Shown here: positions 11,212-19,730 of the stretch, piece by piece
Numbering within the stretch: position 1 is the stretch's first letter
Layout of the letters: every line of letters begins with the position of its first letter
Assembly: GCA_030148225.1 (NCBI GenBank)
Contig: JASBTX010000042.1
Location: forward strand, 62,001 to 126,000
Length of the DNA: 64,000 nucleotides
Origin: Paracoccaceae bacterium
Lineage (GTDB): Bacteria; Pseudomonadota; Alphaproteobacteria; Rhodobacterales; Rhodobacteraceae
Direction of reading: 5' to 3'
Program-made: the position numbers and the translations under genes
Notes under the pieces: model-generated
What the model was told of the DNA's origin: nothing
Databases searched by the model: none
What the model saw: only the letters and a program-made list of their open reading frames with translations

Positions 11212-12332
11212 ATATCCTGATCGTACACGGCGATATGTCGGCGGGAGGCGGTGCCGAAGCCTTTGCCGCCGCCATCCGGGATCAGTTACGTGATACGGGC
11301 GCAACCGTCGACCTCTTGGACATTCGCGGGCTGAGTACGCAGGATGGCAGGCGTCGGTTTGATCTGCGGCTGCTGCCCGGTCATCTGCCAATGCTGCGCC
11401 AACTGCATCTGTTTAAATATGCGCTGGTCTGCCGGTATGCGCGGCGGATCGCGAAACCGTATGACAAGATTATCTACAGCTACGGCGAAGGGCCGGAACT
11501 GCCTAATCTGGCGGCAACGCTTTACCATGCGCCGGCGATTTTTTCGACCGATCGCCGGGCGATTGACGTTCTGGGCTATGCGGATCGACCGGCGATGCTC
11601 AGGGTGCTGAAATCGCTCTATATCCGCATGTGTCGCAGGATCGCGGGTTACAGGGGGTCATCCGGTGTTGGCCGGGGGCTGGTGCTGACCAACAGCAAAT
11701 GGTCTGCCGGCATGATCAGGTCTCTGACCGGCCGTCGCACCGACGCGGTGATCTATCCCCGGTTGCGACCCATTCCGAATAAACCTGCTCGACGCGACAG
11801 GTTCGGGATCGTGGCGCTGGGCCGTCTGGTGCGCAACAAGAACCTCGGATTTGCCATCCGGCTGTGCAATGCCCTGCGCCAAGAGGGCCTGCCCGTGCAT
11901 CTGACGATCATAGGCCGCGCAAACACCATCTATGGCCGCTGGCTGGTCTGGCGATACCGTCATCACCCCGCCATCCGCTTTGTCCCCGATGCCAGCCGCG
12001 AAGAGATCGCGGAAATTCTTTGCCGTGCGCGGACAGGGCTGCATTGCTATCGCCACGAACATTTCGGGATTGCCGTCGGCGAGATGATTACCGCGGGTGT
12101 CGTGCCGCTGGTATTTGACGGCGGTGGCGTGCGCGAACTGGTCCGGCCCAGTGCGCTCAGGTTCAGGGATTTCGCCGATGCCAAAGCCCGTCTTTGCCAC
12201 ATCATCACCGCGACCGAGGCAGAGATTGCGGCGCTTAGGGCGCGTCTGCTGGCGTCGCCTGCCCTGCATCAGGCCGTGAATTTCGAGGCTCAGATCGCTG
12301 CCGAACTCTTGCCGCGGCTCGAGGTGGCATAG
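11208..12332 (+). CDS. Glycosyltransferase (GT-B fold, group 1/GT4-like)
   Basis: A 374-residue GT-B glycosyltransferase. The N-terminal Rossmann half opens with MNILIVHGDMSAGGGAEAFA, and the C-terminal half has VALGRLVRNKNLGFAIRL, LTIIGRA, and the donor-binding HEHFGIAVGEMITAGVVPLVFDGGGVREL, equivalent to the E-x7-E region of GT4 enzymes. It probably transfers a hexose to the growing repeat unit. The start codon overlaps the sulfotransferase stop (ATGA), and its stop overlaps the next GTG by one base. Donor sugar and linkage cannot be told from the sequence. Confidence 0.87.
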   Translation: MNILIVHGDMSAGGGAEAFAAAIRDQLRDTGATVDLLDIRGLSTQDGRRRFDLRLLPGHLPMLRQLHLFKYALVCRYARRIAKPYDKIIYSYGEGPELPNLAATLYHAPAIFSTDRRAIDVLGYADRPAMLRVLKSLYIRMCRRIAGYRGSSGVGRGLVLTNSKWSAGMIRSLTGRRTDAVIYPRLRPIPNKPARRDRFGIVALGRLVRNKNLGFAIRLCNALRQEGLPVHLTIIGRANTIYGRWLVWRYRHHPAIRFVPDASREEIAEILCRARTGLHCYRHEHFGIAVGEMITAGVVPLVFDGGGVRELVRPSALRFRDFADAKARLCHIITATEAEIAALRARLLASPALHQAVNFEAQIAAELLPRLEVA

Positions 12333-13594
12333 TGGATACATCCCCCAAAAAGCTGCTGACGGTATGGGGGTTTCTGGCCGGGTTCACCCTCTGGCTCCCG
12401 GCCTACAGCCTGCCTGTTCGGGGCCTGCCGCCGCTACAACCGTTGGATCTGGTTGTGCTGGCCTTCTTCCCGTTGGGTTTGCTGATGCTGCGGCAACTCA
12501 ATACGCCCGTGTTCTGGATTGTCGCCACGGGATACGCGTCGCTCATGTTGTCTTGGGTAACGAATGGCGCCAATCTGTTGATGCTGGGGTGGACGGTATT
12601 TTTGGGGCTGCCCTTTGTGGTGATGATCTTCCTCGTGGCGCATCGGCCGGGTGGACGCAGGGGAATTGTCAACGGTTTCCTGCTGGCAGCGCTGCTGTCA
12701 TCGCTGCTTTTTCTGGCGCAGATCACCTTTGGTGCAGCGCTGCTTGATTTTCGCAACAACCCGGCCTTCAGCCTGCCGCCGCAATACGGGCGCGGTTTCG
12801 CGCTCTTGCCCGAGGTGTCGACATTCGCCACCCATATCGTGATGGCATTCGGGGTGGCGCTTGCCCTCTTGCTGCATAGGGGCAGTTCGAACCGTACCCG
12901 CCGCCGCATGGTGTTTTTGCTGGCGCTGTTTGGACTGGTCCTGCTGCTCAGCCGTTCGACAAGTGTTCTGGTCCTGTTGCCCCTGCTTATTGCCATGGCC
13001 CTGGCCAAGGTCTGCCGGGCCAATCTGAAATCGGTTGTACTGGCTGCTTGTATGGCCGGAGCAGTTGCGCTGTTTCTGGGCCTCTTCCTGAACAGTTTCT
13101 ATGCAGAGCGGCTGGAAAGCGCGGCGGCGGAACGCTCGGCTGCCATGCGGCTTTCCTCGATCATCGCCGGGCTGTCGCCGCTGGTCTCGGGTGAGGTTTT
13201 CGGCGTGGGCGTCGGCGATAACGCGGAAATCCGCACCCGCGCCTATCAGGTTGTCCGGCAGTTCGACCTGAAATTCGGCTCTCTGCCCAGCGGGGTGAAT
13301 TCCCAGATTGTCGGGCGCATATTCGAAGAGGGCTGGATGGCGGTCCTGCATTTCTCGATCGCCGGTCTTGCCATGATACGCGCCTATTTCATGCGTCACG
13401 ATCCGGTTCAGGCCGGGCTGTTCCTGCTGGCCTTTGGCAGTTTTGCCTCGGCCCTTCTGGTTTCGGGATATCGGGGCATCTACGCAAGCTGGCTCTGGCT
13501 GTCTTTGCCGGCCGCGATTGCCACGGCAGGGCCTCTGCTGCGCGCAAGCACACCCGGATCACAGCATGGGCCGAGGGTGCAATATGCAGACTAG
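12332..13594 (+). CDS. O-antigen ligase/polymerase-like (Wzy-type) membrane protein
   Basis: A 420-residue polytopic membrane protein with about ten hydrophobic segments and a larger periplasmic loop near residues 250-340, the layout of Wzy/WaaL-like polymerases and ligases. Sequence is weakly conserved, as usual for this group, so the call rests on topology plus its position between a glycosyltransferase and a flippase-like gene. It starts with GTG sharing one base with the preceding TAG. It should join repeat units in the periplasm. No catalytic residue can be assigned with confidence. Confidence 0.75.
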   Translation: MDTSPKKLLTVWGFLAGFTLWLPAYSLPVRGLPPLQPLDLVVLAFFPLGLLMLRQLNTPVFWIVATGYASLMLSWVTNGANLLMLGWTVFLGLPFVVMIFLVAHRPGGRRGIVNGFLLAALLSSLLFLAQITFGAALLDFRNNPAFSLPPQYGRGFALLPEVSTFATHIVMAFGVALALLLHRGSSNRTRRRMVFLLALFGLVLLLSRSTSVLVLLPLLIAMALAKVCRANLKSVVLAACMAGAVALFLGLFLNSFYAERLESAAAERSAAMRLSSIIAGLSPLVSGEVFGVGVGDNAEIRTRAYQVVRQFDLKFGSLPSGVNSQIVGRIFEEGWMAVLHFSIAGLAMIRAYFMRHDPVQAGLFLLAFGSFASALLVSGYRGIYASWLWLSLPAAIATAGPLLRASTPGSQHGPRVQYAD

Positions 13595-14816
13595 GATCGC
13601 CACCAGTATCGCCCTCAAGGCCGGCGGTGCCGCGATTGGCCTGCTCTACGTCTGGGTACTGAGTACCCGGCTGCCGCCCGCGGCATTCGGTCAGCTTATG
13701 GCGGGGCTGGCGCTGTCTCATTTCGGCGGCGGACTGATGGCGGCAGGCTGGGTTCAGCTGATAATACGCGACGGCGCCCGCGCACGATCACAGCGCGCCA
13801 TTGCCCGGCTGGTGTACCGCTCACTCTGCCGCGCGCTGCCCTTGGGCCTTGGCTGGGTTCTTGTGCTCTTGGTGATTTCAGAGGTGAGGTTGCTTCCGTC
13901 TTTGGGCAGTCCGGTGCAAGTGATGGTCATTGCTTTTTCGGGTTTTGCTTGGACCACGGTTCTGATCTGTGCGGCAGGGTTGCGCGCGGGGGGGCGGATT
14001 GCGCTTGCGCTGGGGTTTCAGAGTGTCGTTTCATCGGCCCTGCCCCTGCTATTTGTCACGACGCTCCTCGGGGCCGGTTCCGGCCCCTTCAGCTATCTGA
14101 TCATCCATGGTTTGGCCATTGGTGCCGTCGCGCTGGTTCTGATGGCGGGGCTTGGTGTGCTGGTCTGGCGGCGCTGGCCACGGATCACGCCTGATCCACC
14201 CGTTCTTGGCCTTTGGCGCGGACAGTTTGCCGGTTTCGTGTTTCCGCAGCTCGATATCGTCGCGGCGGCGCTGGTGTTGGCACCTGCCGAGGCCGGGCTC
14301 TACCTGACGCTCCGCCGGATTGCGGGTATCGTGGATCTGGGGTTCGACGGGTTGCGTACAGTATTCGGCCCGGATGTATCGCGGGGTTTCGGGCGGGGGG
14401 ATCCGCAGGGGGCGGCCCTGGGCGTGAACCGATGGTTCCTGCGCCTGGGTGCCGTTTCGGGCATCCTTGCCGTGGGGCTGTCGCTGATCATGATCCCGCA
14501 CCTTGGGTTCGATCCGGGCCGGGCGCTGGCGGTACAGGTTGGCCTTATCGTCAGCCACGCCATACCCGCACTATTTGGTGCGACCGGGTTGATCATGATG
14601 ATGGGCGGGCGGGAGGAGTTGCGTTTTCGCCTGACCCTCGCCCTAGGGTTGCCCACGCTGCCCCTACTGATCCTGGCAGCGCAATCTGGTGCGTTATGGC
14701 TGAGCCTCGCGGTGATGGGCACGACGGCCACGCTGAGTGCAGCCTCTGCACTGATGCTTTGGTGGCGCGCGGGTGTGGTTCCCCCGATAGGCAGGTGGCG
14801 GCGTGGCGCGATATGA
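13584..14816 (+). CDS. Oligosaccharide flippase-like (Wzx/MATE-type) membrane protein
   Basis: A 410-residue membrane protein with about ten to twelve hydrophobic helices, beginning TRIATSIALKAGGAAIGLLYVWVLSTRLPPAAFGQLMAG, which is the pattern of polysaccharide biosynthesis (Wzx/RfbX-type) flippases. A later conserved element, LVLAPAEAGLYLTLRRI, matches the repeat-half signature of this superfamily. It should move lipid-linked repeat units to the periplasm. ATG 13584 overlaps the preceding gene by 11 bases, supporting one operon. Last forward gene before the reverse-strand sugar transferase; the two end 6 bases apart. Confidence 0.78.
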   Translation: MQTRIATSIALKAGGAAIGLLYVWVLSTRLPPAAFGQLMAGLALSHFGGGLMAAGWVQLIIRDGARARSQRAIARLVYRSLCRALPLGLGWVLVLLVISEVRLLPSLGSPVQVMVIAFSGFAWTTVLICAAGLRAGGRIALALGFQSVVSSALPLLFVTTLLGAGSGPFSYLIIHGLAIGAVALVLMAGLGVLVWRRWPRITPDPPVLGLWRGQFAGFVFPQLDIVAAALVLAPAEAGLYLTLRRIAGIVDLGFDGLRTVFGPDVSRGFGRGDPQGAALGVNRWFLRLGAVSGILAVGLSLIMIPHLGFDPGRALAVQVGLIVSHAIPALFGATGLIMMMGGREELRFRLTLALGLPTLPLLILAAQSGALWLSLAVMGTTATLSAASALMLWWRAGVVPPIGRWRRGAI

Positions 14817-14822
14817 CCGCCG

Positions 14823-15500
14823 CTATCGGCCAGTACGGGCGATGATCACACCAAGGGTGCGCAGCAGGATACGCATATCCAGCCAGACAGACATGCGAAA
14901 GAGATATGACGCATCCATCCGGATACGCTGATCATAGGTGACATCATTGCGCCCCGATACCTGCCAGAGGCCGGTGATACCGGGACGACAGGACAGGTAG
15001 GCCCAATCATACCCCTGATATTGCATGAGTTCCCGCTTGGTGACAGGGCGGGGGCCAACCAGACTCATCTCTCCGCGAAGGACATTCCAAAGCTGCGGCA
15101 GTTCGTCCAGCGATGTTGCCCGCAACAAACGTCCCAGATGGGTTATGCGCGGATCGCGCGAAAGCTTGAAGCTCTGCGCCCATTCGCGGGCGGCGTTGGG
15201 GTCATCCCTGAGGTGATCGCGCAGTCGCTGATCCGCATCGGAACACATTGTTCTGAGTTTCCAGCAACTAAACAGCCTGCCATCCTGCCCCACACGGGCA
15301 TGGCCAAAAAAACCGGGCCCGCCATCACGCCGAACCCAAAGCCAAAGTATGCCGACCACCGGTGCGATCACCGGAACAAGGGCCAGCGCGAGGCCGATAT
15401 CCAGCACCCGTTTGGCGCCATCGCGATACCGGATTGCGCGGCCCTTCCGATCTGGGTTGCCAACCTGCGGCCGATAAAGGCAAATATCCTGATCTGTCAT
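14823..15500 (-). CDS. Undecaprenyl-phosphate sugar transferase, ExoY-like
   Basis: A 225-residue bacterial sugar transferase (polyprenyl-phosphate hexose-1-phosphate transferase) that starts polysaccharide synthesis. It has one N-terminal hydrophobic re-entrant helix (IGLALALVPVIAPVVGILWLW), then the catalytic core: FSCWKLRTM, LLRATSLDELPQLWNVLRG, MSLVGPRPV and CRPGITGLWQVSGRND, all family hallmarks. Length matches ExoY/short monotopic enzymes rather than the five-helix WbaP form. It is transcribed away from the Wzc-like gene and toward the end of the flippase gene. Sugar identity is not readable from the sequence; galactose or glucose are the usual donors. Confidence 0.92.
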   Translation of the reverse strand: MTDQDICLYRPQVGNPDRKGRAIRYRDGAKRVLDIGLALALVPVIAPVVGILWLWVRRDGGPGFFGHARVGQDGRLFSCWKLRTMCSDADQRLRDHLRDDPNAAREWAQSFKLSRDPRITHLGRLLRATSLDELPQLWNVLRGEMSLVGPRPVTKRELMQYQGYDWAYLSCRPGITGLWQVSGRNDVTYDQRIRMDASYLFRMSVWLDMRILLRTLGVIIARTGR

Positions 15501-15604
15501 GTCTCTCGATCCTTATCGCCCGGCAGAAAAGCCTGACCGTATTAAGAATTCATCCATTCGCCGCCGCTAATCTCCCTCAAAATCGAGTTAAGTCCGGGGG
15601 ATTC

Positions 15605-17578
15605 ATGAACGCACCTATGACCGGTTTGCGGTTGCCCGTGCGGCTGTCGGGCGCACCGGACAGCGCCACTGACACGGACGATTCCCTCGATCTGCGGCAG
15701 GCGCTGTCGACGCTCTGGCGTGGAAAAATCATCATCGGTCTTTTGGGATTTCTGGGGGCCTTTGCCGGCTGGGGCTGGGCCGTCAATATCGCTGTGCCTG
15801 CATTTGAGGCGACAGCGGTTCTCGTGCTCGAAGCCGAGTCAAAACCCGTCATTCAGCTTGACGCGCTGCTGCAGGGGTCAACCGGGGACAATACGCTGGT
15901 CAATACCGAGGTTGAGGTGCTGAAATCCCGCTCTCTCTTGTCGGCGGTGGTGGCGGCAGAGGGGCTGACCGACGATCCGGAATTCAACAGCCAGCTGCGC
16001 CCTGACGGGATCCCGGAAATAATCCGGTCAGTGGCGTCCGAATGGATGCCTTTCCTGACAGAATTCGCGCCGAAGGCAGAACCATCCGAACGGCGCGCGC
16101 GTACGCTGACCATTGACCAGCTGTCCGAGCAGATCACCGTGCGCAATGTGCCCGACAGCATGGTATTCGAGCTGGTGATGGAAAGCGCCTCACCCGAAAA
16201 GGCGGCCCGGATCATCAACACGCTGGCCGATATCTATATCGAGCGCCAGATCGAAACCAAGTTTCTGGCCACGGAACAGGCGGCGTCGTGGCTGACGGAC
16301 AGGGTGGCGACGCTGAAACAGGAATTGCAACGGGCCGAGTCGGCGGCGGCTTCGTTTTCAGCTGAGATGGAGCTGATCAACGAAGATACGCTGGAGGCAC
16401 TTTCGCAGCAGCTCAAGGATGTGCGGATCAGAATTCGTGCGCGCCAGGGCGACCCGACCCGCCCCGCCGTGCAGACACCGCGCCAGATCCAGCAGATCGC
16501 GGCGCTGACCAATCTGGAAAAGGACCTCGAACAACGGATCAGCCGTCAATCCCAGGACCTCGTCACGCTCGAGGAACTCGCCCGAGAGGCCGATGCCAGC
16601 CGCCAGATCTATGAATATTTCCTCTCGCGGCTCAAGGAAACGAGCGTGCAGCAGGGCATTCAGCAGGCTGACAGCCGCATCCTGACGCGCGCCGAACAGC
16701 CCGAGCTGCCATCGCGTCCGCGGGTGGGGCTGGCGACCCTGATGGCCGGGGTGTTGTCGATGATTTTTGCCGCAATGGTCGTGCTGGCGCGTGAGGCCGG
16801 ATTGGTCGTATTCCGCAATGAGGCACAACTGGAAGAAGCGACCGGCCTGCCGGTGCTGGGTGTCATCCCGCGCTTTCCGCCCCGGCGGCGGAAATCCGTC
16901 CTGAAATACCTCATCCGCAAGCCGAATTCGGCTGCTGTCGAGGCCATTCGTAACCTCAGAACCTCGATCATGATCGGCGGCAAACAAGAGCCCAAGGTGA
17001 TCATGATCACCTCTTCGGTTCCCAAAGAAGGCAAGACGACACTGTCGCTGGGCCTCGCGCAGAGCATGGCAGGACTGGACAAGAAGGTGCTGCTGATCGA
17101 GGGCGATCTCAGACGACAGACTTTTCACAGCTATTTCGCCATGCCAACGGTGGGGGGCGTTGCCGATGTGGTGCGCGGCCGCGTGGCGCTGAGCGCGGCG
17201 GTGATGAGCGATGACAAGCTGGGTATCGACTATCTTGCGGGCATGGCCGACACCTCTAATGCCGCTGACATTCTGTCCGGGCGCGGCTATGCCCGGCTGA
17301 TCCGCGACGCGCGCAAATTCTATGACGTCGTGATCATCGATACGCCGCCCATACTGGTGGTGCCCGATGCACGGGTGGCGGCACCGCATGCGGATGCGAT
17401 CCTTTATTGCGTGCGCTGGGATCACACGCACGAGTCGCTCGTGCGCACGGGGATCGGCTCTCTCGGCAAGATCGGGGTTCAGGTAGGCGGGCTTGTCCTT
17501 ACGCGCTTCGACACGAAAATGCAGCGCCGATACGGGGTTGGCGGGGCCTTTGATGCACGGGGATATTATCAATCCTGA
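15605..17578 (+). CDS. Wzc/ExoP-type polysaccharide co-polymerase and tyrosine autokinase
   Basis: A 657-residue inner-membrane protein controlling chain length and export. It has a cytoplasmic N-terminal tail, a first transmembrane helix near residues 42-60, a Wzz periplasmic domain with a long coiled-coil hairpin (about 220-350), a second helix around 375-395, then a P-loop BY-kinase domain: Walker A SSVPKEGKTTLS near 470-479, A' VLLIEGDLRR, Walker B VVIIDTPP with Asp579. The C-terminal tail carries tyrosines 643, 654 and 655, the expected autophosphorylation cluster. ATG 15605 is the only start with sensible N terminus. It is divergent from the ExoY-like gene across a 104-base region. Confidence 0.93.
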   Translation: MNAPMTGLRLPVRLSGAPDSATDTDDSLDLRQALSTLWRGKIIIGLLGFLGAFAGWGWAVNIAVPAFEATAVLVLEAESKPVIQLDALLQGSTGDNTLVNTEVEVLKSRSLLSAVVAAEGLTDDPEFNSQLRPDGIPEIIRSVASEWMPFLTEFAPKAEPSERRARTLTIDQLSEQITVRNVPDSMVFELVMESASPEKAARIINTLADIYIERQIETKFLATEQAASWLTDRVATLKQELQRAESAAASFSAEMELINEDTLEALSQQLKDVRIRIRARQGDPTRPAVQTPRQIQQIAALTNLEKDLEQRISRQSQDLVTLEELAREADASRQIYEYFLSRLKETSVQQGIQQADSRILTRAEQPELPSRPRVGLATLMAGVLSMIFAAMVVLAREAGLVVFRNEAQLEEATGLPVLGVIPRFPPRRRKSVLKYLIRKPNSAAVEAIRNLRTSIMIGGKQEPKVIMITSSVPKEGKTTLSLGLAQSMAGLDKKVLLIEGDLRRQTFHSYFAMPTVGGVADVVRGRVALSAAVMSDDKLGIDYLAGMADTSNAADILSGRGYARLIRDARKFYDVVIIDTPPILVVPDARVAAPHADAILYCVRWDHTHESLVRTGIGSLGKIGVQVGGLVLTRFDTKMQRRYGVGGAFDARGYYQS

Positions 17579-17658
17579 CGGTGTGGCGTTGCGTGGTCTG
17601 GCCCTGCAAATCAACTTTGCCTATATAGCAGGTCAACTCAGCCTGGGGGATCCTGCGC

Positions 17659-18474
17659 GTGGACGACAGACATAACGGCCCGGTGACAAAAGACGGCATT
17701 CGCATTCACCAGCCCGCCGATTTTGAAGGCATGGCCAGGGCTGGCCGGTTGGCTGCCGAGATACTGGACGCCATGGCGCCTTTGGTGTTTCCCGGCCAGA
17801 CCACGGCGGAGATTGACCGGGTCATCACGCAGATGGTTACCGACGCCGGTGCCGTTTCGGCCACGATCGGCTACAAGGGCTATCAGCATGCCAGCTGCAT
17901 CAGCGTTAACCATGTCGTCTGTCATGGTATCCCGGGACCCAAAGTGCTCAAGGATGGCGATATTCTGAATATCGATGTGACCGTCATTCTGGACGGCTGG
18001 TACGGTGATACCAGCCGCATGTTTCTGGCAGGCCGTCTGAACCGCAAGAGCGAGCGGTTGATGCAGGTCACGCATGACGCGCTTTTCAAAGGGATCGAGA
18101 TGGTTCGGCCCGGCAACACATTTGGCGATATTGGTGCGGCGATACAGTCATTCGTCGAATCCCACCGCATGTCCGTGGTGCGCGATTTCTGTGGTCACGG
18201 GCTGGGCCGGGTATTTCATGCACCGCCAAATGTCCTGCATTACGGCAGACCGGGCACCGGCCCGGTGCTGGAAGAGGGGATGTTTTTCACCATTGAGCCG
18301 ATGGTCAATCTGGGCCGCCCGGAAACCAAGATTCTCGCCGATGACTGGACGGCGGTGACGCGCGACAAATCGCTTTCGGCACAGTTTGAACACTCGATTG
18401 GCGTGACCGCCGACGGGTACGAAATCTTTACGCTCAGTCCTGCAGACAATTTTCACCCGACCTGGGGCAGCTGA
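17659..18474 (+). CDS. map: Type I methionine aminopeptidase
   Basis: Removes the initiator methionine from nascent proteins; essential cytosolic metalloprotease. All five metal ligands are present: Asp106 (NIDVTV), Asp117 (GDTSR), His180 (CGHGLGRVFH), Glu213 (TIEPM) and Glu244 (QFEHS), with the substrate His89 in VCHGIPG. It uses GTG at 17659 and has 271 residues, normal for alphaproteobacterial enzymes. It lies 80 bases after the Wzc-like gene, separated by an AT-richer stretch that may hold its promoter. Assignment is firm. Confidence 0.96.
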   Translation: MDDRHNGPVTKDGIRIHQPADFEGMARAGRLAAEILDAMAPLVFPGQTTAEIDRVITQMVTDAGAVSATIGYKGYQHASCISVNHVVCHGIPGPKVLKDGDILNIDVTVILDGWYGDTSRMFLAGRLNRKSERLMQVTHDALFKGIEMVRPGNTFGDIGAAIQSFVESHRMSVVRDFCGHGLGRVFHAPPNVLHYGRPGTGPVLEEGMFFTIEPMVNLGRPETKILADDWTAVTRDKSLSAQFEHSIGVTADGYEIFTLSPADNFHPTWGS

Positions 18475-18495
18475 CCGGGTCAAGGCCCGCCCGCG

Positions 18496-18882
18496 TTAGC
18501 CAAGCGTTTCCAGACAATGACGGCGAAAGGCGCGCTTGAGCATGTCCAGCTCTTCGCGCAACAGCGTAACCTCGGCACGGATATCATCTTCGAGCGGCTC
18601 GCCGGCAACAATTGCAAATTTGTTCAAAGTTTCGCTGCTTTGTTTGTCGCGAATCAAAAATGTCTGAACACCGTCCGACAGACATTCAACCGGAACCGGA
18701 ACACGGATCGACCAAGCGCCCTCGCGATCAATCACCTTCTTGATATCCAGATTTTTGAGCACTTCCTGATGGTGGATGACTTCGATATCAGGTTCTTTCG
18801 CGATGTCGTCACCTGAATATTGAAGCAGACCTTCCCAGGTGCCTTCGATCAGCCGGACCTTGGTCAATGTTACCTCTGTCAT
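18496..18882 (-). CDS. Uncharacterised conserved protein, 128 aa
   Basis: I do not recognise a named family. The protein is 128 residues, acidic, with a beta-rich first two thirds (VRLIEGTWEGLLQYSG, AWSIRVPVPVECLSDGVQTFLIRD) and a C-terminal helix (AEVTLLREELDMLKRAFRRHCLETLG) that could form a short coiled coil. It has no signal peptide. It lies 10 bases downstream of the next reverse-strand unknown gene (18893-19666), so the two are probably one transcript and may act together. The two share a similar mixed alpha/beta style but no obvious homology. Function unknown. Confidence 0.7.
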   Translation of the reverse strand: MTEVTLTKVRLIEGTWEGLLQYSGDDIAKEPDIEVIHHQEVLKNLDIKKVIDREGAWSIRVPVPVECLSDGVQTFLIRDKQSSETLNKFAIVAGEPLEDDIRAEVTLLREELDMLKRAFRRHCLETLG

Positions 18883-18892
18883 CCCTCGATCC

Positions 18893-19666
18893 TCAAAGCT
18901 CGGCCCGTGGCCGACGGGTGATCGTCAGATCGCGGATCATGACCTGATTCATCTCGGGCCCTTCAAAAATGACATCCACCCACATTTTCTCGATCCGTTT
19001 TTCGTTGATCTTGGTATAGGCGAGGTCGAATTCGACCATCACCTCCTCTTGTCCCAGGGGCAGTTCGCGCACGATCTGCTCGGTATTCGGCCCGTGCTTG
19101 ACGTTCAGACGGATGAATATCTCCAGCGGTTTTTCCGTCTGGATGACGGTATCAACGCGAATGACATGGGTCAGCTTGAGACCCTCTGTCGCGGAAGGCG
19201 GCAGTTCAACCACCAGCGACATGAATGAGCCGTCAAATCGAAAGATATCCAGACGCAGCCCATAAGGTGAAAGATCTGCCTCTCGGGTGTTGCGCAACTG
19301 CCTGAGCGTCAGTTCGCTGATGCGGCAATCGTGAAATATCGTCGCTTCATTGCCGAAACCCGTCTGGGTTTCCACCGCGGATAAGCCCGGCGGCGCCAAT
19401 GGTCCCCGCCAGATCTCGGGGCGATAGGCCCAGTCGCAATACATGGGTTTCTTGATGGCATGTGCGTTTCTGAGTGACCGTGACAGGCGGCTGTCAGCAA
19501 CGAACAAGAGCCTGTCGATCCGGCTGCGCTGCCGCTTGGCAAGCTCGCGCAATACGCGCAGGTGATGCAGGTCGATGGTTTCGGCCGCATCGATACGCTG
19601 AGCGAGCGCCCGCATGGTGCGACCGTGGCGCGAATGCGAAACAAGCTCTTTAATTCGTCCAATCAT
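18893..19666 (-). CDS. Uncharacterised protein, probably DUF6478-type, 257 aa
   Basis: A 257-residue cytosolic-looking protein. The first about 60 residues form basic helices (RTMRALAQRIDAAETIDLHHLRVLRELAKRQRSRIDRLLF), followed by CDWAYRPEIWRGPL and a beta-rich C-terminal domain (IFRFDGSFMSLVVELPPSA, EIFIRLNVKHGPNTEQI, KMWVDVIFEGPEMNQVMIRDL) that suggests a lectin-like or jelly-roll sandwich. I recall a Rhodobacterales family called DUF6478 of this appearance, but cannot verify it here. The beta sandwich next to a polysaccharide locus about 1.4 kb away is suggestive only. Probably cotranscribed with the downstream 128-residue gene. Confidence 0.65.
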   Translation of the reverse strand: MIGRIKELVSHSRHGRTMRALAQRIDAAETIDLHHLRVLRELAKRQRSRIDRLLFVADSRLSRSLRNAHAIKKPMYCDWAYRPEIWRGPLAPPGLSAVETQTGFGNEATIFHDCRISELTLRQLRNTREADLSPYGLRLDIFRFDGSFMSLVVELPPSATEGLKLTHVIRVDTVIQTEKPLEIFIRLNVKHGPNTEQIVRELPLGQEEVMVEFDLAYTKINEKRIEKMWVDVIFEGPEMNQVMIRDLTITRRPRAEL

Positions 19667-19714
19667 CCGATGAACTTACAGGATTGTTTCCAATTCAGAT
19701 ACAATCATTTTGTC

Positions 19715-19730
19715 GAATCGAAAACGATTC
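19715..19730. repeat. Perfect inverted repeat GAATCG-N4-CGATTC
   Basis: Six-base perfect arms around AAAA, overlapping the last two bases of the lipoprotein stop and lying in an AT-rich 62-base gap. As a transcript it could fold into a small hairpin at the end of the lipoprotein gene, but no U run follows on the reverse strand, so a terminator role is doubtful; an operator for the downstream unknown genes is possible. Confidence 0.35.

Noticed and set aside
9332..17578. Recent horizontal transfer of the polysaccharide locus
   Set aside because: There are no mobile elements, tRNA, flanking direct repeats or obvious drop in GC. Only a quantitative composition test could support it.
16358..17614. 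Long open frame antisense to the Wzc-like gene
   Set aside because: Its peptide has the biased His/Gln/Arg composition of a shadow frame and overlaps the P-loop kinase domain, which is clearly coding.
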